Assembly: GCA_050180895.1 (NCBI GenBank)
Contig: JBFXDS010000005.1
Coordinates: forward strand, 248,001-312,000
From: JBGPEQ01 sp050180895
Lineage (GTDB): Bacteria > Pseudomonadota > Alphaproteobacteria > Dongiales > Dongiaceae
Length of the DNA: 64,000 nucleotides
Direction: 5' to 3'
Shown: positions 55,983 through 64,000 of the stretch, piece after piece
How positions within the stretch are numbered: the first letter of the stretch is position 1
Layout: each line of letters opens with the position of its first letter
Notes under the pieces: generated by a model
What the model saw: the letters and a program-made list of their open reading frames with translations, nothing else
What the model was told of the DNA's origin: nothing
Databases searched by the model: none
Translations under genes and position numbers: made by a program

Positions 55983-57368
55983 GTGGCCACCTTTCAGATC
56001 GTCGACCGTGACCGCTTTCGCACGGGCGCTTGGCAGTCGCTGCTTTTCGCCGCGCTCGCCGGATGCCTGATCGCGGCGCTTTTCACCCGCAGCGATCTTG
56101 CGTTTGGTTCGATCGACGGATTGCTGGAACCCTATGGTCTCGCCGTCGTCGCAACCACGCTCGCGAGTCTGTTGGTCGTATCGGCGCTCTACGGCCGACT
56201 TCTGCGGCGCCTGGGCGGAATCGGCGCCACCGTTGTCGTCGGCGCCAGCGCCATGCTGCTGCCGGTACTGGCATTCCTTGCCGAGCCCTACGCCATTTGG
56301 GCGATCGCCTCGGACATGAATTACAGCAGCGGCATGCCGTGGCAGGCCATTGTCACCCACTGGATTCGTTTTGTATTTGCCCTGTGGTTCGCCGCTGTTT
56401 TCGTTCGCTCGCTCGCGATCGCCTATTGGTCGCACGTTCCGCGAGCACTGCTGCTCTCGCTCGCGCCGATGCTCGCGATCATGGTGCCGCAGTACGTCGT
56501 GTACTTCGCATGGGACAGCGACTCATCGGCAGAAGCGGCTCTGGAAGACGAAGAAACGTCCGACGTTGACGTCGAGCGGACATTCTACGCCCAGCCCGAT
56601 CTCCTCGACCGTGCCGCGGCGGCGCTCGCTCCCGAACGTCCCGGGACGACCGACCTCTATTTCCTCGGCTTCGCCGGTTATGGCAGCCAGAACGTGTTCC
56701 GCAGCGAAGTCGAGAAGGTGACGGCGCTCTTCGATGCCCGCTTCGACACGAGCGGCCGCTCGCTCATGCTGATCAACAGCGCGGACACGACGAAGCGCAC
56801 GCCGATCGCCAGCGCCAGCAACCTGGAGCGCGCGATTCCCTTCGTGGCGTCCCGCATGAATCGCGACGAGGACATCCTGTTCCTCTTCCTCACTTCGCAT
56901 GGTTCGCCCGGGCTGCTCAGCGTCGAGTTCTGGCCGCTGCGGCTCAACGACCTCTCCGTCGAGGATCTCGACCGGATGCTCGACGCTTCCGGCATCAAAT
57001 GGCGCGTCGTCATCGTATCTGCCTGCTATTCCGGCAGCTTCATCGCACCGCTACAGGACGACAACACGCTGATCGTCACCGCCGCCAGCGCCGACCGCAA
57101 ATCGTTCGGTTGCAGCAACGAGAACGAATACACCTACTTCGGCGATGCCTACTTCAACAACGCGCTGCGGCACGAATTCTCCTTCGTATCCGCCTTTGAG
57201 CAAGCCGCCGCGTCGATCTCGGAACGCGAGAGCGCGGAGGACCTGACGCCCTCGCAGCCACAGATTTATGTCGGGCCCGCCATTGTCCCGAAACTCAGAG
57301 AACTGGAGCGCCGGCTCGACGCCGTGCACGCTGCTGCCGGCTCTACCGCCAGCGATGCCGCGAACTGA
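55983..57368 (+). CDS. membrane-anchored C13 (legumain/caspase-like) peptidase, N-terminus interrupted
   Basis: 461 residues from a GTG at 55983. About five membrane helices (residues about 17-175: WQSLLFAALAGCLIAALF, LAVVATTLASLLVVSAL, VVVGASAMLLPVLAFLA, RFVFALWFAAVFVRSLAIAYW, LLSLAPMLAIMVPQYVVYF) are followed by a cytoplasmic or periplasmic C13 domain. The catalytic pair is His306 (FLTSHGSPGLL) and Cys348 (VVIVSACYSGSFI). An ATG at 55884 with a good ribosome site (GGGAG) reads in the same frame but meets TGA at 55956, where homologues would likely have Trp (LADL-stop-ANLRAG). The gene may therefore be truncated at its start. The metalloprotease gene follows 14 bases on. Confidence 0.72.
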   Translation: MATFQIVDRDRFRTGAWQSLLFAALAGCLIAALFTRSDLAFGSIDGLLEPYGLAVVATTLASLLVVSALYGRLLRRLGGIGATVVVGASAMLLPVLAFLAEPYAIWAIASDMNYSSGMPWQAIVTHWIRFVFALWFAAVFVRSLAIAYWSHVPRALLLSLAPMLAIMVPQYVVYFAWDSDSSAEAALEDEETSDVDVERTFYAQPDLLDRAAAALAPERPGTTDLYFLGFAGYGSQNVFRSEVEKVTALFDARFDTSGRSLMLINSADTTKRTPIASASNLERAIPFVASRMNRDEDILFLFLTSHGSPGLLSVEFWPLRLNDLSVEDLDRMLDASGIKWRVVIVSACYSGSFIAPLQDDNTLIVTAASADRKSFGCSNENEYTYFGDAYFNNALRHEFSFVSAFEQAAASISERESAEDLTPSQPQIYVGPAIVPKLRELERRLDAVHAAAGSTASDAAN

Positions 57369-57382
57369 CCGGTTCATCCATC

Positions 57383-57976
57383 GTGCGAATCAGGAATTTG
57401 TCCGGCGCCAAACTGCCGAGGGCACTATGGCAAGAACTTGCGCGTGCGATGGGGTTCGGCGGCGTGTTGCCCAAGGCGCTCACGGAGCAGTGGCCATTCT
57501 ACTACGATGGCCGTACGCTGCACGTCACGGTCAATCGCCGAACACTGCGCAATGTATCGGACGGAGAGGTCGTCGTCGGAGCGTATGCTATCGGGAAGAT
57601 CTGGCTCTATCCGTGTCCCAGATGCACGGACGGATTCCTGACGCACACATTCCTGCACGAACTTTGTCATGCATGGATGGATGCCTTCCATCGCTCCCTC
57701 TCGTTGTCGGACGAGGCATGCGCTCTGTGCTGCACGTTCGCCGATCGGTCGCTGGAGTTGCTGGGCGGGGGTCGTCGATCCGAAATGAAGTGCTGGAGCT
57801 GCCGGTTGCCGAACGACATCGGCCCCCGCCGACTTCGCCGTTTCCAGGAATACGCTGATCTTCTGGCCAAAGCTGATAGTGCCGCAATTCAACGGCTCAT
57901 GAAACAGGCGGCCGCTCGTATGTGCGCCTCTCGAGCCTCTTCGTCGGAAGCGTGCACTTTCGCCGATCCAAACTGA
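57383..57976 (+). CDS. HExxH zinc metalloprotease-like protein (SprT-like)
   Basis: 197 residues from a GTG. H92-E93-L-C-H96 in FLHELCHAWMDAFHR is a zincin active site. Cysteines are arranged around it: YPCPRCTDG before, and CALCCTF and MKCWSCRLPN after, which suggests a second bound zinc. The pattern is reminiscent of SprT-like proteins but is not a clear member. It lies 14 bases after the C13 peptidase gene, on the same strand, and is likely co-expressed. The function is not known. Confidence 0.6.
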   Translation: MRIRNLSGAKLPRALWQELARAMGFGGVLPKALTEQWPFYYDGRTLHVTVNRRTLRNVSDGEVVVGAYAIGKIWLYPCPRCTDGFLTHTFLHELCHAWMDAFHRSLSLSDEACALCCTFADRSLELLGGGRRSEMKCWSCRLPNDIGPRRLRRFQEYADLLAKADSAAIQRLMKQAAARMCASRASSSEACTFADPN

Positions 57977-58709
57977 ACAGTCGAAAACCGCCAAACGAGA
58001 TACGCCAACCTCGGAGGGACCATGTCGGCGACCCACCGGGAGGATTGACTCCTTATGCCATATGTTCATATAATGTTCTCTTCGATGAAGCAAGCTTCGT
58101 CGGCCGATATTTGACATCGTGGATAGGAACAGCAGCCCCGACCGCTCGGGCCGTCCCGGCGGCAGGAGGCTCGCCCACCCGGGCACCCGGTGCGCAACTC
58201 TGGCGTCATCCAGCGGCTGTCTCCGCTGGGCATGGGGTCCATCGCTCATTTTCAAAACTGAGGTAGGGGCGGCCCCATCCCCCGCTTTCGCGGGGACATG
58301 CGTGGCCGCCCGGTGCGGAACCCGGGTGCCCACGCGGGGGCGCCTCGACAATCCAAATGAACCCCCGGATCCCGCTGGGCATGGGGTCCATCGCTCGATT
58401 TCGATGGGGTAGGAGCGAGCGGCGCTCGCCCTGCAGGCGATCCGGTCCGGTTATTCTCCGCTGGGCATGGGGTCCATCGTCGGTTTTCGGCGGGAAGGAC
58501 TCACGCGGAGCCGCGGAGAACGCGGAGGCGGCGACGCCTCTGCTCCGCGTCTTCGCGTCTCCGCGTGAATCGAACCCCGATTTCCCGCTGGGCATGGGGT
58601 CCATCGTTCATTTTTCGGCTATCGGTGAATCTCGTCTCGGATAGCCCGGTCATGCGTAACTTTGTTCCGTCGTCCGTGGCGGCGCGGCGGTTCGCCCGGC
58701 AGCCCGGTC
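57977..58709. repeat. gene-free mosaic of dispersed repeats
   Basis: A 733-base stretch without a gene. Four copies of a 21-base direct repeat (core CTGGGCATGGGGTCCATCG) start at 58224, 58373, 58459 and 58586, separated by 149, 86 and 127 bases from start to start. Copies 1 and 4 are followed by TTCATTTT or CTCATTTT. Positions 58501-58568 form an imperfect inverted repeat with TCACGCGGAG arms. Positions 58409-58431 match 54994-55016 in 22 of 23 bases (GTAGGAGCGAGCGGCGCTCG). Unequal spacing and absence of cas genes rule out a CRISPR array. Confidence 0.8.
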
Positions 58710-59384
58710 TCAGCCCTGCATCACCGCGCGCACGGCGGTCGAGGGCAGGCTGAGGCCGTTGCTCAGCACCAGCGACGAGCCGCTCGCCGTGGTCTCCACC
58801 CGCATCACCGTCGCCGTCACGTAGGCCTGCGTCGCCACCGGCTTGCCCTCAGCATCGGCGGCGCCGAAGGTGAAGCTGTAGATGCCGTCGTCGAGCTGGT
58901 CGCCGTCGTTGTCGGTCCCGTCCCAGGCCAGGCTGTGCGTGCCGGCGCGGGTGTCGGCCGGCAAGGTGCGGACGATCGCGCCCTGGGCATCGCGGATGAC
59001 GACCGTGGCCTGGGCGGCGTCCTTGGCCAGGGCGTAGTCGAGGCTGAGGGTGCCGTCGCGCAGCTCGGCCTGGTTGCCCGGCACCTCGACGGCGCGGCCG
59101 ATCAGGCCGATGTCCGCCATGATGCTGTTGACGCCGAGCGAGCTGATGATCTGGTCGAGCTTCTTGTTGCTCTGGATCATCTGCTCGACCGAGGCGAACT
59201 GGCTCAGCTGGCTGACGAACTGGGTGGCGTCGAGCGGCGCCAGCGGGTCCTGGTTCTTCAGCTGCGTCGTCAGCAGCCGCAGGAACGAGTCGTAGTCGCC
59301 GACCAGCCGGCTCTCGGCCATGTCGGTGGTGGTCGCGGTGCCGGCCGTGCCGGCGGCGGTGTTGAGGGTCGAAGCGATGTCCAT
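58710..59384 (-). CDS. flgD: flagellar hook assembly protein FlgD
   Basis: 224 residues. The N-terminus, SFLRLLTTQLKNQDPLAPLDATQFVSQLSQFASVEQMIQSNKKLDQI, is the FlgD motif, and the C-terminal half has the FlgD Ig-like/tudor pattern (AGTHSLAWDGTDNDGDQLDDGIYSFTF). FlgD caps the growing hook. It follows fliK by 15 bases on the minus strand, a common pairing because FliK and FlgD act together in hook building. The repeat mosaic begins just beyond its 3' end. Confidence 0.95.
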   Translation of the reverse strand: MDIASTLNTAAGTAGTATTTDMAESRLVGDYDSFLRLLTTQLKNQDPLAPLDATQFVSQLSQFASVEQMIQSNKKLDQIISSLGVNSIMADIGLIGRAVEVPGNQAELRDGTLSLDYALAKDAAQATVVIRDAQGAIVRTLPADTRAGTHSLAWDGTDNDGDQLDDGIYSFTFGAADAEGKPVATQAYVTATVMRVETTASGSSLVLSNGLSLPSTAVRAVMQG

Positions 59385-59399
59385 GGGGGTCCGTCCCGT

Positions 59400-60803
59400 C
59401 TAGACGCGGATGCTCAAGACGCCGTCGCGGATGACCTGGCCCAGCGGCTCGTCGCCGAGCGCCAGGTCGTCGCCGTCGGCGAAGGCGGCGGCGGCCGCGC
59501 CGGGATCGAACAGGCGGCCGTTGTCGCCCTGGCCGTGGCCGGTCTGCTGGCGCAGCGAGAACGACAGGCTGCCGCTGTCGACATTGACGCCGGCCTGGTT
59601 GAGGGTGCGCTCGAGAGCAGGCAGGTCGCGCTGGAAGAGCTGCAGGGTCTCCGGCCGGTCGACCAGGAACTGCGCCGTCAGGCGGTCGCCCTGCCACTGC
59701 ATCTTGACGTCGATAGTGCCGAGCTCGGCCGGGTGCAGCTGCATCTGGATGGCACGCTTGCCCTCGGCCGCGGCATGCAGCACCCGGATGGACACCTGGT
59801 CGGCCGGCGACGGCGTCTCGGTACGGCCGCGCGTCGTCTCCGCCACCTTGTGGTACAGCGCGGCGGTGCCGCGCGGCGAATCGAGGGCGGTGAGGGCGAA
59901 GGGATGCTCCGCCGTGCGCGCCGCGGAGGCCGGCTGTTCCGCGGTGAGGGCGATGACCGGACCGGCCTTCGCCGTGTCGTCCTGACGGCTCTGCAGGTCG
60001 GAGCCGGCGGTTTCGGCGGATGGGGTCGCTGCGGCGGGCGGGCGCGGCAGGGCGGCGTCGACGGCCTCCGCCGCGTCGGCGGCGAGGGTCGGCTCTCCGC
60101 CCGCCGCCGGCTTGCGGCTTGCGTTCGGCAGGATCGGCGCGGCCGTCGCCGTGACCTCGGGCGATGGGGCGACCGGTCTGCCGGCGCCTTTGTCGGGGAG
60201 CGTGGGCGTCGCTGGCGACCGCAGGGTGCCGGTCTCCGGCACGGCGACGGCCAGGGGTGCCGGGCCGGCGCTCTCCGGCGAAGCGGGCTCGCCGGTCAAT
60301 GCCTGCGGGATCTGCGATGCGGGCGGGGGAGTGACCGGTTGCGCCGTGCCCGTGGTCGGCTGGCTCGATGCCGTTGCGGGCGCCGGCGACGGCAGCACGA
60401 TGGCCGGGGATATCGGAGACCTCTCCGGCATCGCGGGGGCGGCCGCGGGAGCGGTCGCGGCGGCTTCCGGATCGGGCTGGGCCGTCCTGTCCGATGTCGC
60501 CGGCGGGCCGTCATCGACGGCCGTGTCGCCGGCCTGTGCGTCCGCAGACTGCGCATCTCCGGCCGTCCGCGGCGTGTCGTCCGTCTCGGCGGCGGAGTCG
60601 GCGGAGTTGTCGGCCGTCGGCTCGCGCTGCGGCTCCGGGGCCGCGTCCCTGGCCGCGTCGCGCTGGGCGAAGCGGTCGAGCAGCTTGCCGAAGCTGTGGC
60701 GGTGGGCGGTGCGGTCGCCGCTCTCGGCGGGCCGGCGATGCGGCTCCGGCGCGTGGCCGTCGAGGACGGGCAGTTGCGGAATGACGGGGAGGGCCTGGGA
60801 CAA
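59400..60803 (-). CDS. fliK: flagellar hook-length control protein FliK
   Basis: 467 residues. A long Pro/Ala-rich ruler region (about residues 1-330) is followed by the conserved Flg_hook domain: IRVLHAAAEGKRAIQMQLHPAELGTIDVKMQWQGDRLTAQFLVDRPETLQLFQRDLPALERTLNQAGVNVDSGSLSFSL. The L-H-P-A-E-L-G-T-I-D block is diagnostic. FliK measures the hook and switches export through FlhB (62,832). It is upstream of flgD and downstream of motB on the same strand. Confidence 0.93.
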   Translation of the reverse strand: MSQALPVIPQLPVLDGHAPEPHRRPAESGDRTAHRHSFGKLLDRFAQRDAARDAAPEPQREPTADNSADSAAETDDTPRTAGDAQSADAQAGDTAVDDGPPATSDRTAQPDPEAAATAPAAAPAMPERSPISPAIVLPSPAPATASSQPTTGTAQPVTPPPASQIPQALTGEPASPESAGPAPLAVAVPETGTLRSPATPTLPDKGAGRPVAPSPEVTATAAPILPNASRKPAAGGEPTLAADAAEAVDAALPRPPAAATPSAETAGSDLQSRQDDTAKAGPVIALTAEQPASAARTAEHPFALTALDSPRGTAALYHKVAETTRGRTETPSPADQVSIRVLHAAAEGKRAIQMQLHPAELGTIDVKMQWQGDRLTAQFLVDRPETLQLFQRDLPALERTLNQAGVNVDSGSLSFSLRQQTGHGQGDNGRLFDPGAAAAAFADGDDLALGDEPLGQVIRDGVLSIRV

Positions 60804-60918
60804 GGGACATTTCTCCGGCTATGTCCGCCCAGCTTAGGCCGGGCGGGTTTCATCCCGGTTTCGTCCGGCCGCGGCGGATTGCTTAACCATGCGCCCTCGG
60901 CGGCCCGCCCTCCTGGGG

Positions 60919-61845
60919 CTAAGGCTCTGCTGCGGCGGGGCTTTCGGCGTCTGCCGCGGCGCTCGCCGCGGCCGCCGGCTGGGTGTCGTGCAGCAGGATG
61001 ATGCTGATGCGGCGGTTGCGCGGGTCCTCCGGCGTGGCCGGGAACAGCGGGTCGCGGTCAGCGCGGCCGACCACCCCCTCGATGCGGTCGTCGGTCAGCC
61101 CGGCCGCCGTCATCGTCCGCCGCGAGGCGAGGGCGCGGGCCGAGGACAGGTCCCAGTTGTCGTAGCGCTGGCCGTGGGCATAGGGCAGCGAGTCGGTATG
61201 GCCGCGGATGGAGACCTTGTTGGGCAGCCCGGCCACGGCCTGGGTGACCAGGGTCAGCAGCTGGCGCGTGTAGTCGAAGGGCTCGGCGCTGCCGAGCGGG
61301 AACATCGGCCGCTCGTCGCGGTCGACCAGCTGGATGCGCAGCCCCTCCCGCGTCTCGTCGATGATCAGGTTGGCGAGCAGGCCAGCGAGCTCCGGCATCG
61401 CCTCGATGGACTTGCGCAGCTTCTCCGCTACCGCCTCGAACTTCTTCTTCTCGCGCTCCCGCGTCTCCTTTTCGGCCTCGGCCTCCGACTCGCTGACGCC
61501 GGACTTGGTCGTCGTCTCGCTGCGCGGCGCGAACGGCATCGGCGTGTCGACGGTGATCTCCGCCGTCGGCGAGCTGAGCGGGCCGGGCGCGCTGATGGAG
61601 GCGCCGTCGAGCACGCCGCCGGAGCCGGCGGTCCGCTGCGAGACGGTGATGGGGTTGAAATATTCGGCGATGCCGGTCTTCTGCTCCGGCGAAGTGACGT
61701 TGATGAGCCACATCAGCAGGAAGAACGCCATCATCGCCGTGACGAAGTCGGCATAGGCGATCTTCCAGGCGCCGCCATGATGCGCCTCTTCGCCGCCGCG
61801 CTTCTTCTTCCGGCGGATGATCGGCTGGACGACCTTGCGGGCCAT
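60919..61845 (-). CDS. motB: flagellar stator protein MotB
   Basis: 308 residues. The N-terminus is basic, followed by one membrane helix with the proton-binding Asp33 (IAYADFVTAMMAFFLLMWLI). A periplasmic plug and linker lead to the OmpA-like peptidoglycan-binding domain (VSIRGHTDSLPYAHGQRYDNWDLSSARALASRRTMTAAGL, NRRISIIL). The stator is fixed to the wall by this domain. It follows motA by 13 bases; motE at 19,388 is an accessory. Confidence 0.96.
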   Translation of the reverse strand: MARKVVQPIIRRKKKRGGEEAHHGGAWKIAYADFVTAMMAFFLLMWLINVTSPEQKTGIAEYFNPITVSQRTAGSGGVLDGASISAPGPLSSPTAEITVDTPMPFAPRSETTTKSGVSESEAEAEKETREREKKKFEAVAEKLRKSIEAMPELAGLLANLIIDETREGLRIQLVDRDERPMFPLGSAEPFDYTRQLLTLVTQAVAGLPNKVSIRGHTDSLPYAHGQRYDNWDLSSARALASRRTMTAAGLTDDRIEGVVGRADRDPLFPATPEDPRNRRISIILLHDTQPAAAASAAADAESPAAAEP

Positions 61846-61858
61846 GGCCGGGCTCGCG

Positions 61859-62749
61859 TCAGGCGGCCTTGGCCAGCGCCGGCACGGAGTCCGCGGCCTC
61901 GGCCGTCGCCTTCTCGACCTCCTCGAAGGAGGGGCGCACGTCGTGGGTCAGCACCTTGCGGGCGAACTCGACGGCGACCTGCGGCGCGCAGCCGTTGAGG
62001 TAGGCGAGGATGCCCTGGCGCATGCATTCGAAATACTTCACCTCGGCCTCGGCCGCGGCCTTCACGGCGGCGGCGATCGGCGCGATGAAGCCGTAGGACA
62101 GCAGCACGCCCAGGAAGGTGCCGACGAGCGCGCCGCCGATCAGGTGGCCGAGCACCTCCGGCGGCTCCTTGATGGCGCCCATGGTCTTGATCACGCCGAG
62201 CACGGCGGCGACGATGCCGAGCGCCGGCATGGCGTCGGCGACGTTCTGGATGGCGTGCGGGACGTGCGCCTTTTCCTTGCGCAGCGTGTCGATCTCCTCG
62301 TCCATCAGCGCGTCGATCTCGAACGGGTTCTTCGAGCCGAGGGTGACCAGCCGCATGTAGTCGCAGACGAAGTGCACCGCCTCGTGGTTCTTGAGGAAGC
62401 GTGGGAAATGCTGGAAGAGAGCGCTCTCCTCCGGACGCTCGATGTGGGATTCGATCGCCAGCTCGCCCTTGGTCTTGATCAGCCGGAACAGCGAGTAGAG
62501 CGCCGACAGCAGCTCGAGGTAGTCCTGGGTCTTGTACTTCTTGCCAGCGAGCAGGATCTTGAACGAGCTCAGGCTGCCCTTCAGCACGTGCGTCTGGGTC
62601 GAGTTCGAGGCGATGAATGCGCCGAGGGCGGCGCCGCCGATGATGACGAACTCGAACGGCTGCATCAGCACCTCGAGGTGCCCGCCCATGGCGACGTAGC
62701 CGCCGAGCACGCAGGCGATGACGATGCCGAAGCCGACAAACACGAACAT
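61859..62749 (-). CDS. motA: flagellar stator protein MotA
   Basis: 296 residues with four membrane helices (VGFGIVIACVLGGYVAMGGHL, FVIIGGAALGAFIASNS, AMPALGIVAAVLGVIKTM, LGHLIGGALVGTFLGVLLSYGFIAPIAAAV). The long cytoplasmic loop between helices 2 and 3 carries the charged residues that interact with FliG. The second TM pair contains the conserved A-V-x-G-V-I-K-T and G-x-A-L-V-G-T-F-L-G-V blocks. It starts the motA-motB-fliK-flgD run, with flhB upstream at a gap of 82 bases. Confidence 0.97.
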   Translation of the reverse strand: MFVFVGFGIVIACVLGGYVAMGGHLEVLMQPFEFVIIGGAALGAFIASNSTQTHVLKGSLSSFKILLAGKKYKTQDYLELLSALYSLFRLIKTKGELAIESHIERPEESALFQHFPRFLKNHEAVHFVCDYMRLVTLGSKNPFEIDALMDEEIDTLRKEKAHVPHAIQNVADAMPALGIVAAVLGVIKTMGAIKEPPEVLGHLIGGALVGTFLGVLLSYGFIAPIAAAVKAAAEAEVKYFECMRQGILAYLNGCAPQVAVEFARKVLTHDVRPSFEEVEKATAEAADSVPALAKAA

Positions 62750-62831
62750 GACTAAAATCCCGGATAACCCGCAGGCTCCGATCCTAGGGCGCGCGCGTAA
62801 AAAAGGTCTTTCCGATGGTTGACGCGGCCGC

Positions 62832-63905
62832 TCAGGCCCGCGCGCCCCGGAGCGAGAAGACGTAGCTGATGATCTCGGCGACCGCCCGGTAGTGCTCGGG
62901 CGGCACCTCCTGGTCGATCTCGATGCTGCGGAACAGGGCCCGCGCCAGCAGCTTGTTCTCGACCACGGGCACGTCGTTCTCGGCGGCCACCTCGCGGATG
63001 CGCTGGGCGACGCGGTCCTGGCCCTTGGCGACGCATTTGGGCGCCCGCATCGTCGCCCTGTCGTAGCGCAGGGCGATGGCGAAGTGGGTCGGGTTCGTGA
63101 TGATCACCGTCGCCTCCGGCACCGCCGCCATCATGCGGCGGCGGGCGCGCTGGCGGCGCAGCATCTTCAGGCGCGCCTTGATCTCGGGGTTGCCTTCCAG
63201 TTGCTTGTGCTCCTCGCGCAGCTCCTCCCGGCTCATATGCAGCTTGCGCCACCAGGAGAACCGCTGCCAGCCCGCATCCAGCACCGCGATCACCAGCATC
63301 GCGGCGGACACGTAGATTAGGAGGTCGAGCATGACGGCGCCGGCGACCCGTGCGGTCGCCGCCGGCTCGGTCAGCGGCATCATGTCGAGGCCGTCGAGGC
63401 TGGGGCGCACCGCCAGCCAGCCGGCGACCGAGATGATCGCGATCTTGGCGGAACCCTTGACCAGCTCGACGAGCGTCTGGAGCGAGAACATCCGCTTCAG
63501 GCCGGCCACCGGCGACACGCGTTCCAGCTTCGGCCGTAGCCGTTCGACCGAGGCGACGAGCCCGTGCTGACCGAGAGCGCCTATCACGGCCGCCAGCACC
63601 AGCACGGCCAATACCGGCGCTGCCGCCCAGCCGACATGGCCGAGGACGCCCGCCAGCAAGCCCGTCAGATCGCCGCCGCGATCGAGCTGAACGTCATCGG
63701 CCTCGGCGAGCAGGGGGCGCAGCGTCTTGGCGAAATCGCCGGCCAACGTGCCGCCGACGGCCACGAGCAGGATCGTCAACATGCCCAGCACCATCGTGCC
63801 GGTCACGTCGCGCGAGGTCGGTACGTCGCCCTTGCGCCGCGCCTCTTCGAGCCGGCGCGGGGTCGGCTTCTCGGTCTGCTGGTCCTTTTCCTGTTGCTCG
63901 GCCAT
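62832..63905 (-). CDS. flhB: flagellar export switch protein FlhB
   Basis: 357 residues. Four membrane helices in the first 210 residues are followed by the cytoplasmic domain. The self-cleavage motif N271-P-T-H is present (VIITNPTHFAIALRYDRATMRAPKCVAKGQDRVAQRIREVAAENDVPVVENKLLARALF). The N-terminus (QQTEKPTPRRLEEARRKGDVPTSRDVTGT) is typical. FlhB cuts itself and then switches export from rod/hook to filament substrates under FliK. The stand-alone FlhX at 13,144 repeats its C-terminal domain. It lies four bases after the fliR stop. Confidence 0.97.
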   Translation of the reverse strand: MAEQQEKDQQTEKPTPRRLEEARRKGDVPTSRDVTGTMVLGMLTILLVAVGGTLAGDFAKTLRPLLAEADDVQLDRGGDLTGLLAGVLGHVGWAAAPVLAVLVLAAVIGALGQHGLVASVERLRPKLERVSPVAGLKRMFSLQTLVELVKGSAKIAIISVAGWLAVRPSLDGLDMMPLTEPAATARVAGAVMLDLLIYVSAAMLVIAVLDAGWQRFSWWRKLHMSREELREEHKQLEGNPEIKARLKMLRRQRARRRMMAAVPEATVIITNPTHFAIALRYDRATMRAPKCVAKGQDRVAQRIREVAAENDVPVVENKLLARALFRSIEIDQEVPPEHYRAVAEIISYVFSLRGARA

Positions 63906-63909
63906 GGCG

Positions 63910-64000
63910 TCAGGGCAAGGCGGAGACGAAGAGCGTCCCGAAGGCCTCGGCGAATCCGATCAGGATCGCCGGCACCGCGATCATCAGCACGATGAGGCCG
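63910..64000 (-). CDS. fliR: flagellar export gate protein FliR, C-terminal end (runs off the window)
   Basis: Only the last 29 codons are visible: GLIVLMIAVPAILIGFAEAFGTLFVSALP, ending in TGA at 63910-63912. A terminal membrane helix just before flhB is what FliR has. fliR-flhB is a standard order in the export gate. The fragment is short, but the position makes the call likely. Confidence 0.72.
   Translation of the reverse strand, partial: GLIVLMIAVPAILIGFAEAFGTLFVSALP

Noticed and set aside
58224..58606. A possible CRISPR array
   Set aside because: Only four repeats, spacers of 65-128 bases with unequal length and their own internal repeats, no cas genes nearby.

Overview
The window is a GC-rich stretch of an alphaproteobacterial chromosome. 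The lineage call rests on FlbT and FlaF next to a short flagellin, a CtrA-type regulator and a ChpT-like gene inside the flagellar cluster, MotE, DUF1217, and a separate FlhB C-terminal-like gene. The exact order cannot be fixed from the sequence; Rhodospirillales sensu lato is a reasonable guess.

Layout. Positions 1-393 hold the end of an electron-transfer pair (ferredoxin reductase fragment and Rieske ferredoxin). From 495 to about 30,650 lies a dense flagellar regulon in several divergent blocks: a TPR protein against flgF-flgG-flgA-flgH-fliL-like; lytic transglycosylase and fliI against flgB-flgC-fliE-fliQ-(ChpT-like)-(FliJ-like); fliF-fliH-fliN-fliP-fliO-flhX-(FliK-like) against fliL-fliM-DUF6468-motE; then DUF1217, FlaG-like, flbT, flaF, flagellin, flgL, flgK, flgE and a CtrA-like regulator; and finally flgI, flgJ N-domain and a FlgN-like chaperone. 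The regulon resumes at 58,710-64,000 with flgD, fliK, motB, motA, flhB and the end of fliR. Together these encode most of a flagellum: rod, hook, rings, export gate and ATPase, C-ring, stator, filament and its post-transcriptional control.

Between the flagellar parts lies a non-flagellar block of about 28 kb. It holds a LysE exporter, a PAS protein, an NHEJ locus (ku, an adjacent BRCT-MerR-TPR gene, and 6 kb away a very long ligD), small conserved genes (alpha/beta hydrolase, DUF72, DUF2277), a flavin oxidase divergent from an AraC/GlxA regulator, and a seven-gene hydrogenase-4/complex-I-like operon. An accessory stretch (51.8-58.7 kb) follows, with an XRE protein, PrlF-YhaV and HigBA toxin-antitoxin pairs, a frameshifted GMC oxidoreductase, a membrane C13 peptidase plus HExxH metalloprotease pair, and a gene-free repeat mosaic.

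Most interesting points. (1) The flagellar cluster carries a ChpT-like protein without the phospho-accepting His and a CtrA-like regulator with Thr at the phospho-acceptor position; a perfect TTAA-N7-TTAA box sits upstream of flagellin. (2) A BRCT-MerR-TPR protein is likely co-transcribed with ku, and LigD has a second polymerase-like domain that has lost its catalytic aspartates and is joined to the first by a dispersed palindromic repeat read in frame. (3) The hydrogenase-4-like operon lacks nickel-ligand CxxC pairs and has tandem HyfB genes sharing a 114-nt identical run.
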